The position numbers were made by a program, and so were the translations under genes. This document shows, piece by piece, positions 52,836 to 63,161 of a DNA stretch of 64,000 bases (positions within the stretch are counted from its first letter, which is position 1; each line of letters starts with the position of its first letter). A model generated the notes under the pieces. It was not told where the DNA came from. It saw nothing but the letters and a program-made list of their open reading frames with translations, and did no database searches. The stretch comes from Prinia subflava (Eukaryota; Chordata; Aves; Passeriformes; Cisticolidae), in NCBI RefSeq assembly GCF_021018805.1, contig NC_086256.1:13148032-13212031 (forward strand), read 5' to 3'.

Positions 52836-52897
52836 CTCCCTTGCTTTTTTCTCTCCCTTTCTCTTTGTCTTTCTTTCCCTCTCTTTCTCTCACCCTT
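52836..52897 (+). promoter_or_regulatory. Long intronic pyrimidine tract, PTB-type motifs
   Basis: About sixty bases are almost entirely C or T, rich in CTCTTT, TTTCTTT and TTTCTCT words. Such words are preferred by PTBP1/PTBP2, which commonly repress neuronal exons in non-neural tissue. The tract begins about 220 bases downstream of the microexon. A role in its repression is inference; it may also be plain low-complexity sequence. Confidence 0.4.
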
Positions 52898-53462
52898 GGG
52901 TAAATTCTTGTTAATCAAGTGTCATCTTGCCTGGCTTCCAGAACCCTCTCCATAGCATGCCATGGTTACAGGGTTTCCTGGTCTGTTTCATTCATTGCTT
53001 TGGTTGTGTTTTGTTTTCTCTGCTCCTAATTGCTTTCTCTATATACCTGATGATTTGTTTTGTTCCTTTATTTTTAATCGAGGCACCTCCTTTTTCAGCC
53101 TCACCACTTCTTAAAGTTCTAAACAAGTCGATGCGATTTTTTTTGGACTGAAATGACCTAGCACACTGCTGCACACCAGTTAAAAGCTCTGGAGCGTTAA
53201 TGTGTACTCACTAAAAGTCTGAAACGAAAATGCAAGAGTAGCTCTACATTTTCAGCTGTCTGTGTATGCCATTGAGCCTTGGTCTGTACTAGTGAAAACA
53301 GTTCCCATCCACTTTCCATACTGGTACAGCAAGAACATGGTAACTTTAAGAAAAGTGGATGATAAAGGGTGATAATTGCATTAATTATAACATAAGGTAT
53401 AATCTAGTGCCAATTAAATTGATTTTTTTTTCTTCCTGACACAGTCATTATGATTTACCTAC

Positions 53463-53495
53463 CTTTTTGTTTTTTTCTTTTTTCTTTTTTTTTTT
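53463..53495. repeat. T-rich run upstream of the olfactomedin exon
   Basis: The run is T with single interruptions by G or C, about 70 bases before the acceptor. It may act as an extended pyrimidine tract, but it also looks like ordinary low complexity. Confidence 0.7.
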
Positions 53496-53563
53496 TAAAC
53501 TTTTATTGTGAGACGGTCTTAATTTGACATAATTCTTGTCTTACTTCTCTCTGTGACTGTTAG

Positions 53564-54364
53564 TTTTTGTTTGCCCGGGGACGTTGAAAGCAATTGTGGA
53601 CTCACCGTATTTATATGAAGCTGAACAAAAAGCAGGTGCTTGGTGCAAGGACCCTCTGCAGGCTGCAGATAAAATATACTTCATGCCATGGACTCCGTAC
53701 CGCACGGATACTTTGATAGAGTATGCCTCTTTGGAGGACTTCCAGAGCGGACGCCAGCAGACCACCTACAAACTCCCAAACAGAGTGGATGGCACTGGAT
53801 TCGTAGTGTATGACGGCGCTGTCTTTTTCAACAAGGAAAGAACTCGGAACATTGTAAAATTTGACTTGAGGACTAGAATCAAGAGTGGAGAGGCCATAAT
53901 CAATTATGCTAATTACCATGACACCTCTCCGTACCGGTGGGGAGGAAAGACTGATATTGACTTGGCGGTTGATGAAAACGGCTTGTGGGTGATTTATGCT
54001 ACGGAGCAAAACAACGGGATGATAGTAATTAGCCAGCTGAACCCCTACACCCTGCGCTTCGAGGCCACCTGGGAAACGGCCTACGACAAGCGGGCGGCGT
54101 CCAACGCCTTCATGATTTGTGGGGTCCTGTACGTGGTGCGGTCGGTGTACCAGGACAACGAGAGCGAGACTGGCAGGAACGTCATCGACTACATCTACAA
54201 CACCAGGCTGAGCAGAGGCGAGCACGTGGACATTCCTTTTCCCAACCAGTACCAGTACATCGCCGCAGTGGATTACAACCCCAGAGACAACCAGCTGTAC
54301 GTGTGGAATAACAACTTCATTCTGCGATACTCCTTGGAGTTCGGCCCACCTGATCCTGCCCAAG
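53564..54364 (+). CDS. ADGRL2: ADGRL2 exon: olfactomedin domain
   Basis: One 801-base exon encodes the whole olfactomedin-like five-bladed propeller (fragment residues 109-376, without the microexon). The acceptor is GACTGTTAG and the donor CAAG|GTAAGA. The domain opens [12 protein letters not shown] and ends [13 protein letters not shown]. The family disulphide cysteines are visible in VCPG (112) and MICG (294); a third Cys is in AGAWC (136). By motif, the calcium-site residues known from latrophilin-3 appear to be present in [15 protein letters not shown] and AAVDYNP. In this family the face binds FLRT proteins across synapses. A sequon NES is at about 307. Third codon positions become strikingly GC-rich from about 54031. 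The reading frame is intact throughout, so the gene looks functional. Confidence 0.97.
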
Positions 54365-54597
54365 GTAAGAATTTCTTGGTTTTTCTCATTTTTGATCTCT
54401 TTGTGTTTCCATTCAGAGAAGTAAGTTACGATATTTTTGGTCTTAGATTTAGCTCATGACAGAAAGGCGAGGAAGGGATTTTTGTCTGCACTGAGCTGAG
54501 GTGAGCAGCATTACAGCAGTGCAAGACAAATTTGCAGCACCTGTGAGGAGAAATAGAATTACTTTATTTGGTTTACAGGCTTGTTCTTTTCTTTTTA

Positions 54598-54627
54598 TCT
54601 TTTTTTTTCTTTTTTTTTCTTTTTTTA
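54598..54627. repeat. T-rich low-complexity run
   Basis: Three runs of seven to nine T are separated by single C residues, just after the olfactomedin exon. This is low-complexity sequence. Confidence 0.8.
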
Positions 54628-57540
54628 AATACAAGTGTGTAGCTTTTCCGTGTTTGAGAATGAGCTGGGGAATTATTTACCTTGTACCATCAGTCAGTTT
54701 GACTCTGATAGCTAAACTGGGTTGGAGTTGCTTCATGCTGAGCCAGAAACCTGTTCCCATCCGCTCGGTGTTACCTGCCTTCTGAATTGATTACAGCATA
54801 CACGCAGACCTTTTAACTTCTTGGCGCCAGCAGTGGAAAGCAATGTGTGCTGGGAGGTCCCAGAGGAGACATATGGGGTTAATGTGCAATACCAAGCATA
54901 AGTATTTTTCCACAGCCTTATTTTCACAGTTTCTAATGTCGGGTTAGACAAGATTGTCTGACATCTTTTTAGTGGATTTCTCAGTAAGCCCCTTACAATT
55001 GCATTCCAGCTCACTGGAAGTTAGTACTAGTTCCTAAAAGGAAAGATACTAACTGTCAAAGGGAAAAGAAAAATGGAGGTCTTTAGGTGTCAGAAATCTC
55101 TAAAAATGACAGGAACAGGCACAGCCACATATTAACATCTGCAGAGGGGAGTAAATACCAGGAGAAATGCTCTGTGGCAGAAGATGTATGCAGCAAAAGC
55201 TGCTTTAGCAATGAAAGTAATACTTCACTTCCCTCATCTAACTGTTCTGCATGTTTAGCAGCCGTTTTTTCTACTTCAAGAAGGTAGCAATAATGACTTC
55301 TTCACATGAGAAGTAGCTGTCCTGCTTCAGCGAAGCTGATTCATGCACAGCAGTGCAAACTGAAATACGCACACAATTATATCAGCACACATACAGCTTT
55401 TCCAGGTACAAAACTGCATATCAGAGAGCAGAACGGGGTGGTGTAGAACCAACGTGATCTCCAAAGCCAAGGGTGATCTGTCCAGTCTCCTGCAGGACGT
55501 CCCTGGCAATACCTGGCCAGGCTCAGGCAGGTTCCAGGTGTTTGGGGAACTGGCCAGCTTTGCTCTCTGTACATAGAACAAGCCCATTCCTCAGGGAGTC
55601 TTTGGGGCTGCTCTCAGCAGAGATATAAACCACCTATGTAATTAAAAAAAAATTAAAGCTTTCACTTCCATACATTTTCATGCATACTGCTTTTCATTCG
55701 GTTCAACTGAGACGAAGATGAGTTTTAAATTCTCCAAAGCTTTAAGAGGAGAAAATGGAGGTGCCGGCTCTAAGTAGCTTTTGCAGTTCAGGCAGCTGCT
55801 GTTAATGTGAAAAAAGCTAATCTTTAAGTCATTGCATAGAAAGAAAAGTGTAAAGGAAAAGCAGGGGCAGAAGAGGCTTTGTGGAATCCTTCACTTTAGT
55901 AAACCTCCAAAGGTCTCCAGTAAGACATTTCATCATGTTTGTGTTATGAGAGAGTCTTCAAGATCTTAAGTTATAGTTTATGTGCTGGCCACATCCCCTC
56001 TGCTATCAAAACCAGGTTTGTGCATCTACCAGCACCCTTTTCTCTTCCTGGGTTCCTTGCTGGCATGCAAGGGTGGAGCAGAAATAGTTTATTCCAATCA
56101 GACCTAGGCAAGAATGTGTCCAGGGCACACTGCAGGGTGCTTGCCTCTCCTCTGAGCTATTTGCCCATTCACCCATGAAAACACAAAAGGAATATTTGAG
56201 TAAGTTATGAGTTTGGGTTTTAAATGCATCAGTAAATATCTTTTGATTCTGGTCTTTTTAAAATATAGAAACCAAATGACACTCATTTTATTTGAGTATG
56301 TGATGCAAATATTCACACACAGTATTTTTCCTTACATAAACCCAATACCCAATATTTTACTTTTATATGGGTATGTACATTGCAGATCTAAGAATATGTT
56401 TCAGGTCATTTCCTCTTTTGCCTAAGCCAATTGCCTGTAGTTAGAAACTACTAAATGAAAGGAAAAATTATCTAACATAACTGTCCTTGAGATGTACTGC
56501 TATAAAAGCAAGGAGAAATTCTTTACAGTATCTACTTCTATATTTATTTCTATTACATTTCAGTTCCTCTTTGTTTCAGCATAAATTCTGTATAAATTGC
56601 AGCTCAGTTCTTCAGCTATTATATAAAGGATCTATATGTGTAATACATACTTGGATTTTTTATCTCATATGGGATTAGATCAGCTTTTAAGCACGTTTGA
56701 TGAAGGGCATTTTTGTGCTTCTTTTATTCTAATTTGGTTTAGGTTTTTTTGTGATCAACTCAGATTTCTTAATCATCTATTCAACAACATAGAAGTTATG
56801 ATAACATTCTGTAAGTCACCTAACACTGGAACTTTATTTTAGTGTCCTTTGCCACAGTACTTTAATATCAAGTATTTAATGGTGTCACAAGGTCAGTGTC
56901 TCAAAATTGGAAGTCACGGCCCTTTCTTCTCAAATGGTTAACTTGGGACCATTGTGGAAAACTCAGTAATGTGTTCCCTCCGTTGCCAAGTGAGAAATAA
57001 TGATAGATAAGACACACACTGATTTTTTGTGGGTTTTCCCTATATATCTGTCTTGGTTATTAGTTTTTGTCTACACCTCAATCTCCAGCTACTACGTGCT
57101 TCAAAAACACCAGTCTTTCTTCCTGCATGAAAGATGAATTTGTCATACCTGACTTGCACTTTACCTTCAAATTTGCTCCCAGGGCCAAAACTTGGGTTCA
57201 TCCATGTCCTGAAACTCCTGGCTTTGTTTTCTCTGTTGTCTCCTTCATTTTTAAATCTCCCTGTTGAAACCTCTGAAATACCACTGTAATTAACCTAAAG
57301 TTGACCTTGCTCTTGCTGCAAACCTACACCATTTTCTGTTCTTGCAACTTTCCCTGTATCTCTGTTTTCTTAGTCTTCAGGAGAAACTCCTCAGATTTCT
57401 AAAACTGTAGATGCTGGAGAGAGACTATTGCTTTAGTACTCAGACAGTGGGGTCTGCTGCCCGCAGAACTCCTCCCTTAACCTCATTCTTTTTATGTTAT
57501 TTTTCCCCTTGCTTCTCTTGGAAATTATAGTACACAGACG

Positions 57541-57640
57541 TATCATAGAATGATGGAAAGATCATTAAGTCCAACTATAAAGCTCACCCTGCCGAGTCCA
57601 CCACTGAACCGTGGCCCTGAGCTCCACGCCTGCGCGTCTG
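57541..57640 (-). mobile_element. CR1-type LINE 3'-end fragment
   Basis: TATCATAGAATGATGG at the left edge resembles the reverse complement of the CR1 terminal repeat. It is followed by 'GATCATTAAGTCCAAC' and by 'GAGTCCACCACTGAACC', both typical of avian CR1 tails. The copy is minus-oriented, truncated, and has small deletions relative to the usual order of these blocks. It matches the same tail type as the copy at 27981. Confidence 0.8.
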
Positions 57641-58662
57641 ATGCTCAGCAAATGCCCCAACTGCATGTGCAAGGGGTCCTCCTGTTCCTGCAGTGCTTGT
57701 GGCTGCCAGGACAGTGCATTTGCAAGGTGTCTGCCAAGACAATGCTGCGTGTAAAACATTCAGCCTGCAGCTGCTGCAGACATAGAAATGCTTTTCAGAG
57801 CTACCGCTGTCAAGTACCGCTCAGATGTTGCCAGAAGAGCATATTTTCTAAGATTAAGTGTAAAAACCACTTAAAAATCAGACCCCTAATTTAAAAATGA
57901 AATAAAATACATCAGGCCTTGCAAAAAGCCCCTGAAAATTTTGAGACAAACCAGAGTTTTTATATCCTTGGTGAATTTAGTGGATATATCCAGTTACATT
58001 CTTTCTACAGGAGGTACCAAGGGTCCAAGTGAATCCTTGCTGAAACAGGAATTTTTAAAGGAATTTTAAGTTAAAAGACCAGGAAGAATGAGGGAATTTT
58101 TCCTCTAAAAAGTGAATATGAGCATTACATTGTAAGGTTTCCTTGGTAACAAGAAGAAGATAAATCCTTTTGTTCTGTGTTAGTGCATTAGGGAGAGGTT
58201 TCATTTACACTCATCCCAATTTGTGCTAACTGTTCAAACCGAAGTTGTCTCCCCTTTTGTGCCGTGATACCCATCATTAACTATTATTGGATCACTGCAG
58301 GAAGAGATGGATGTTGTGAGTGTGGACAGAACAGAAACTCAGAGAACAGCATCACCAAGGGCTTGAAGTAATAGGAAACCAGTGCAACACCAAGAATCTA
58401 CAAGAGGGTCATGCAGCAAATTAAGTAAATTGGGTATATCCAATCTGATAGACTACAGATGAATGAAAGAGTGGTGGTACATGTAAAGACAATATAGTGG
58501 GGACCAGATAGCATATTTCTTAACCACGGGTATTTTACTAATTTTTTTTTGTCGCGTGTTATCGTTTTAAGGTATAAATTTATAAATGGCTGTGTAAACA
58601 TTTCACTTTCAATTGAATGGGATTTGGCAGGGTCAATAGAGTACTGGCTAACATAATAGCTG

Positions 58663-58690
58663 GAGTCACCTGTAGGTAATCAGGTGACTC
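58663..58690. repeat. Perfect 10-base inverted repeat, 8-base loop
   Basis: GAGTCACCTG (58663-58672) is separated by TAGGTAAT from its exact reverse complement CAGGTGACTC (58681-58690). The arms contain TCACCTG/CAGGTGA, an E-box-type word (CAGGTG). A stem-loop in the transcript or a paired binding site are both possible. Confidence 0.85.
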
Positions 58691-60110
58691 TCAGTACCTT
58701 CCCTGCTATTCACTGAGGCACAAAAACAGGTACAGCGCAGTAACAAGCAGAAGGCAGGAAAATTGTGATTTGCACAGGTTTCTGATCTCTGTTGCTTTAC
58801 ATGGCAGCTCTGTGTGTGACACCTTTTGAGAATAAAGGTGGGCACATAGATTTTTCATGTGTCCTAATAAATTGAAATACCTCACCTATAAGAATATACT
58901 TTTAACTGAAATATCCATGCAGCTGATTTTCTCAAATGACCTGGATGCCAGAGGGGAAAATGAAGCCATTTTCAGAAGTGACACGTCATTTGGGTATTAC
59001 AATCAACACAATTGTAAATCTAAGGTTGGAGTTGTATTTTGGGTGGGAATATTTTTGATTTGGCTTGATTTAGTGTGGGGTTTTTTTTTTTCCAAACTTA
59101 TTTTATGCCTGACTAGAATAGAAACCTGTTGGCAAGCAATACTAGATAGCTTGTGTGTCTTCTCTAAATCTGCTCTTCACTGTCAGTTGGGGAAAAAAAG
59201 TTACTATTCCCCTGCTGTCCTACAGCAATTGTGTTAAGTTTTTTATAGACATCACACTGCTAAACAGGTGTTGAGTTTTACTCCAGTGGTGTCTTCATTT
59301 TTAGTAACAGATAAGATACATAACCGTTTAAATCAACTGTTAGGAACTACATGAAACAAATGTAAATTAATTATACCTTAATTTGAGTATTTGGATTTAC
59401 TTTTTATTGCTCTTTTCTCTTATTTTCTTAATTTTAATGACTGTCTTCAGCTGACAATAAGAAGAACCTGTTCTTAATGAAAAAAAGGGGCAGAAGAGGT
59501 TTCGGTTTTCTCCTCAGCATATGAAGCCTAGTCAAAAAGTCAAAATAGAATCTCGTCTTGTAAAAGTGGCTTTTTTGGAGCTGGACAAAACTACGTATCT
59601 TCACTGCTGCTGCTTAGAACAATAGGTTAACAACCTTGACATGGAGTTTGTTCTCCTGGGTTGCTGCCTGATGGCAGCATCACTGCCATTATCTTGTATT
59701 GGCAAAGTGCTGTGCAGGGCAGAGCCCGCAGGTGCCACCGCCCTCAGTCTCAGCAGGAGCCACTTGGGGTGGTGGCAGCTGTCATGTGTCTTCTTGCAGC
59801 TCAGGAGAATGGCCAGGCAGATTAAGTGCCCACAGGTCGTTAAAGACAAAATGACATGCCTTCTAAATGCTACATACGTTCCTTGAAGTGATGTGTTCAG
59901 TTGTTTCTTATTTTTCACCCACCTTCTTTCCCAGACTTCCAGCACTGTCTGAAGTTTCCTGGTGCATTCTTAAATATGCTGACTTCTTTTTTAAAATTAG
60001 ATTAAAGAGAAAAGCTCTTAGAAGTTATTTGCAAATTTTTTTCAGGTTTTTTTGAGAGAGATGGTTTAAAGTTTTTCTCTTACAATGTGAGATTACTAAT
60101 ATATTTCAAA

Positions 60111-60178
60111 GTATGTAATGCTAGCATGCTACTACTATGTAGTGCTACCATTTCTAAGTATGCAGTACTACCATGCAG
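60111..60178. repeat. Diverged three-copy tandem repeat, about 24 bases
   Basis: Three related blocks start near 60112, 60136 and 60159: TATGTAATGCTAGCAT, TATGTAGTGCTACCAT and TATGCAGTACTACCAT. Spacing is 24 and 23 bases. Divergence shows an old local duplication. Confidence 0.7.
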
Positions 60179-62017
60179 GTAATTTTTGAATCTTGGATGA
60201 TAGGCTTCAAAATCGATTTTAATGGAAAGCATGAAAGTTTTACTAACTAAAGTTGTGTAATGACAGCAGAATTATTTTAGCTCAGGGTACAACACCAACT
60301 ATGTTCTGAAAATTGTTACCTCACAGCTGAACTTTGAAGTGTTTTATGGATTCTGATACTGATATTTTGCTCCTGAGAAAAAACTGTCCTAAACATTACA
60401 GGGTTTGAGTAGTAATTGCAATAATGCTAATACACATTTTGATGTTCAAATATGTATTAATTAGCAGAGTGTATTAGGAGATGGATCCTAATAATTGGTT
60501 CATCCCCTGCATCATTCTCCATCCCCACGAGCCCCCTGTTCCCGAGGACCTGATGCAGCAGGCCTGGCCTGACACTTGTGCAAGTGATTGCAAAAGCTTT
60601 TGACAAATGTTAATTGGGGAAGCACTAGAAGGCTGGATGCATTGTAATCAAAAGCAAATTAGAGCAGCTTCACAAGATGTCAGGCAAGCACTTGCAGAGC
60701 AGATCTGAGGGTTTCAGTGGTAGCTGGCTACACCACAAGTTAGCACAATGCCACAGGCTGTGTTCAAGCACAAGAATGAGACTGAAGAGGAGACAGGCTC
60801 TGCAGAAGTTTGTGAGCAGGACAGGGATGATAAGCACATCTTTGCTTTTAGTCTTGAAAAACAGATTATTATGCTCAAAACGTCCCTCTAAATTCTTGTG
60901 AAAATAAAACAATGAAAATAATAACCTAAACCTATAAGTGAAAGATAATTGAGAAAGGGTTTTGAGAAAACTATTTGCCAAACTGCTGAAATTTAATATT
61001 ACGCAAAACACTAACTTACAAAACAACTGCTGAAAAAAGTGAGACTGCTTTTCTTTCTGTTTTATTTATGATTCAATTTAGAGAAGCTGCGTTGTCCAGT
61101 AAGTCAGAGTTCAACGGCCTAGCAGAACAAGAAAAAAAGAGAAAGAAAAAAGCCAAAAATATTTTTCATGAGCTAATTTCTTCTCAGCACAAACATCTGT
61201 ACTTTTCTGTGCCTGTGAAGCATTTTGAACACTAATGAATATTTGGAAATAATGATAACTGTTGCAGTTGCTTTGCTCACTTGCATTGTTTCTCAATATA
61301 CACGTGAAGGTGTTGCACAGCCATTCCAGACTCCACTAGCACTAACTTATATTATCTCTCCAAAACCTGAAAACCCTGGCATGGCCTGGGCTGTACCTCA
61401 GCAGCTCCAGCCGTGAGTTCCTGCCATGGGTCAGTGACAGGAGCAGCAGCACATCCTGAGCAGGAGGGATTTGGCCTAAACCTATCCTGGTGTTTCATAA
61501 AAGATGAAAACTGGGGCCTTGCCACTGGCTTGTATGAATTGTTTCTTCATACCTGCTTTATGAAAAAAGGATGTTAAGGCCCCAAATGTTCAAAGAGGAG
61601 AAGGCCATGTACCTGCTGGGTGCTGCCTCTGTCTGGAGCTAATCGGGCATGCAGCTCTCTCAAGCAGAATGGCTGCTGGGTAGGAAGATGTTATCATAAT
61701 TATAGCCCTGGAAAGTGTGTCCTGGGTGACTTGAAGTTTTGGGGTCTGTTTTTCAAAAAGGGCTCGTTAGTTCCGGCCCGCTGCCTTTGTTGTTAAAGCT
61801 GGACTGCATTGTTCACGGCACACCGATTCAACAGATTCTATCTGTTGAGTTGTCCCTGCTGCAAATGTGATTAAGTAATCTTTAATTGCTTTGAGCGTGT
61901 TTGTTATGTACTGATAACTCACTAGTATGCCTTTTAGCTTTTAGGAATGTAACTATCAATTTTTATTACAGAAGAGATTATTTGGAGAATGTGTTGAAAC
62001 GTCATAACAGTATGAGC

Positions 62018-62047
62018 CAGGAGTAAAAAAAAAAAACCCCAAAAAAA
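62018..62047. repeat. A-rich low-complexity run
   Basis: A run of A is interrupted by CCCC and followed by more A, about 170 bases before the next exon. It is low complexity. Confidence 0.75.
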
Positions 62048-62218
62048 GTCAAGGTTATATCTTAATCACCCAGAATAGCAATAAGAGTAATATTAGGATA
62101 AAGGAAAGGAGACACCAGAGAATCCTTGAAAGCTACATAAATAACTTTTAAATAACTTCTTTTATATATAATTCTGAAGTAATTTACTTTATTATTACTC
62201 TGATTTTTCCCTGTGCAG

Positions 62219-62515
62219 TGCCTACCACAGCAGTGACAATAACTTCTTCAGCAGAGCTTTATAAAACCACAGTGTCAACCACCAGCACCACGTCACAGAG
62301 AGGTCCCATAAGCACAACATCAGCTGGAGGAACGAAGGAAGGAAGCAGAGGACCCAAACCACCGCCACCCATTTCCACAACCAGAATTCCTCCCGTGACA
62401 AGTTTTTTCCCTTTGCCAGAGAGATTCTGTGAACCGACTGAGGCCAGGGGGATTAGCTGGCCTCAAACACAAAGAGGAATGATGGTTGAACGCCCTTGCC
62501 CCAAAGGAACACGAG
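62219..62515 (+). CDS. ADGRL2: ADGRL2 exon: Ser/Thr/Pro-rich stalk and start of HormR domain
   Basis: The acceptor is TTTTTCCCTGTGCAG and the first two bases complete a Val codon (G|TG). The donor is CGAG|GTATTA, somewhat weak. Fragment residues 376-475 comprise about 60 residues of Ser/Thr/Pro-rich linker ([28 protein letters not shown]), expected to be heavily O-glycosylated. The start of the hormone-receptor (HormR) domain follows: [19 protein letters not shown] and RPCPKGTR, with Cys 446, Trp 456 and Cys 469. The linker separates the ligand-binding head from HormR-GAIN. It is less conserved than its neighbours, yet remains in frame and matches latrophilin-2 in order. Confidence 0.95.
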
Positions 62516-63057
62516 GTATTACCTTTAAAATATATATCTTGATTTCAAGCAGACATTTCAAAAGCAATGTGCAGCTCTCTCATGATGAATATTTTTTTAA
62601 TCTCAGGCTGTCTATCACATGATTTTTTTGTTACCCAGAGAGTGCAGTATGGCAATGGTCAAGTTATGATCTGCAGACGTCATTTGAGAGTAGCCACAGA
62701 ATTACCTTGTGCTTGCACATTTGTGAATCCAGGTCAGATTTTAGGGCATTGCTTGAGGACTGTTGTGAAATATGCTTACAGCTGCCTTTCTCATTATGAA
62801 CTCCCCTCTGGATGAGCTCCAGGAAAAATCAAGGGCTTTTTGTTTGTTTGCAGAAAACGTCTGGTACTTTTCACTGACTTTTTTTATTGCTCTTTGTAAT
62901 TTACATTATTTCCTTACGTTTTTGTCTATTATTGTCAAGTACTACCATTAGCAGCATTCAGACTTGAATGTTGTTTAGGAGCACAGTGTAGCCAATTTCC
63001 TGAATGCATGCAGAAAAATGGTTTCCATTTCACTGTAGTTTTCTACATCTGTTGTAG
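62516..63057 (+). other. ADGRL2 intron inside the HormR domain (542 bases)
   Basis: This short phase-1 intron contains an open frame at 62567-62815 that has no family similarity and is treated as chance. Its 3' end is T-rich (TTTCTACATCTGTTGTAG). Confidence 0.9.
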
Positions 63058-63161
63058 GAACTGCCTCATATCTCTGCGTGGTCTTAACGGGAATGTGGAA
63101 CCCCAAAGGCCCTGATCTTAGCAACTGTACCTCACACTGGGTAAATCAGCTGGCTCAGAAG
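63058..63161 (+). CDS. ADGRL2: ADGRL2 exon: remainder of HormR domain
   Basis: The acceptor is CATCTGTTGTAG; two bases complete the Gly codon (G|GA). The exon ends in phase 0 at CAGAAG|GTTGGT, a weak donor but at the boundary used in latrophilins. It encodes [18 protein letters not shown] and [17 protein letters not shown] (fragment residues 475-509), with HormR cysteines 481 and 498, Trp 488 and Trp 502, and a sequon NCT. The family usually has Thr before the first Trp (GTWNPKG); here it is Met. Translation should continue into the GAIN domain in an exon outside the window. Confidence 0.93.

Larger units (their letters stand above)
52617..53563 (+). other. ADGRL2 intron between microexon and olfactomedin exon (947 bases)
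   Basis: This phase-1 intron is unusually pyrimidine-rich. It holds a nearly pure C/T tract at 52836-52897, GCATG at 52955-52959, and long T runs at 53463-53495 ahead of the olfactomedin acceptor (GACTGTTAG). No other exon was recognised. Confidence 0.85.
54365..62218 (+). other. ADGRL2 intron after the olfactomedin exon (about 7.9 kb)
   Basis: This phase-1 intron contains T-rich runs near 54598-54627, a CR1 fragment at 57541, an inverted repeat at 58663-58690, a degenerate 24-base tandem repeat at 60111-60178, and A-rich sequence near 62018-62047. A GC-rich patch at about 59.64-59.84 kb has no recognised content. I see no additional exon. Confidence 0.87.

Noticed and set aside
52927..53151. 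Hydrophobic 74-residue open frame resembling membrane segments
   Set aside because: T-rich intronic sequence yields Phe/Leu/Ile codons by composition; no start context or family match.
53611..54363. A 250-codon open frame on the minus strand across the olfactomedin exon
   Set aside because: It is the antisense shadow of a real, conserved exon; its openness follows from sense codon usage.
62567..62815. Open frame in the short intron after the linker exon
   Set aside because: It lies between a good donor at 62515 and a good acceptor at 63058 and has no latrophilin similarity.
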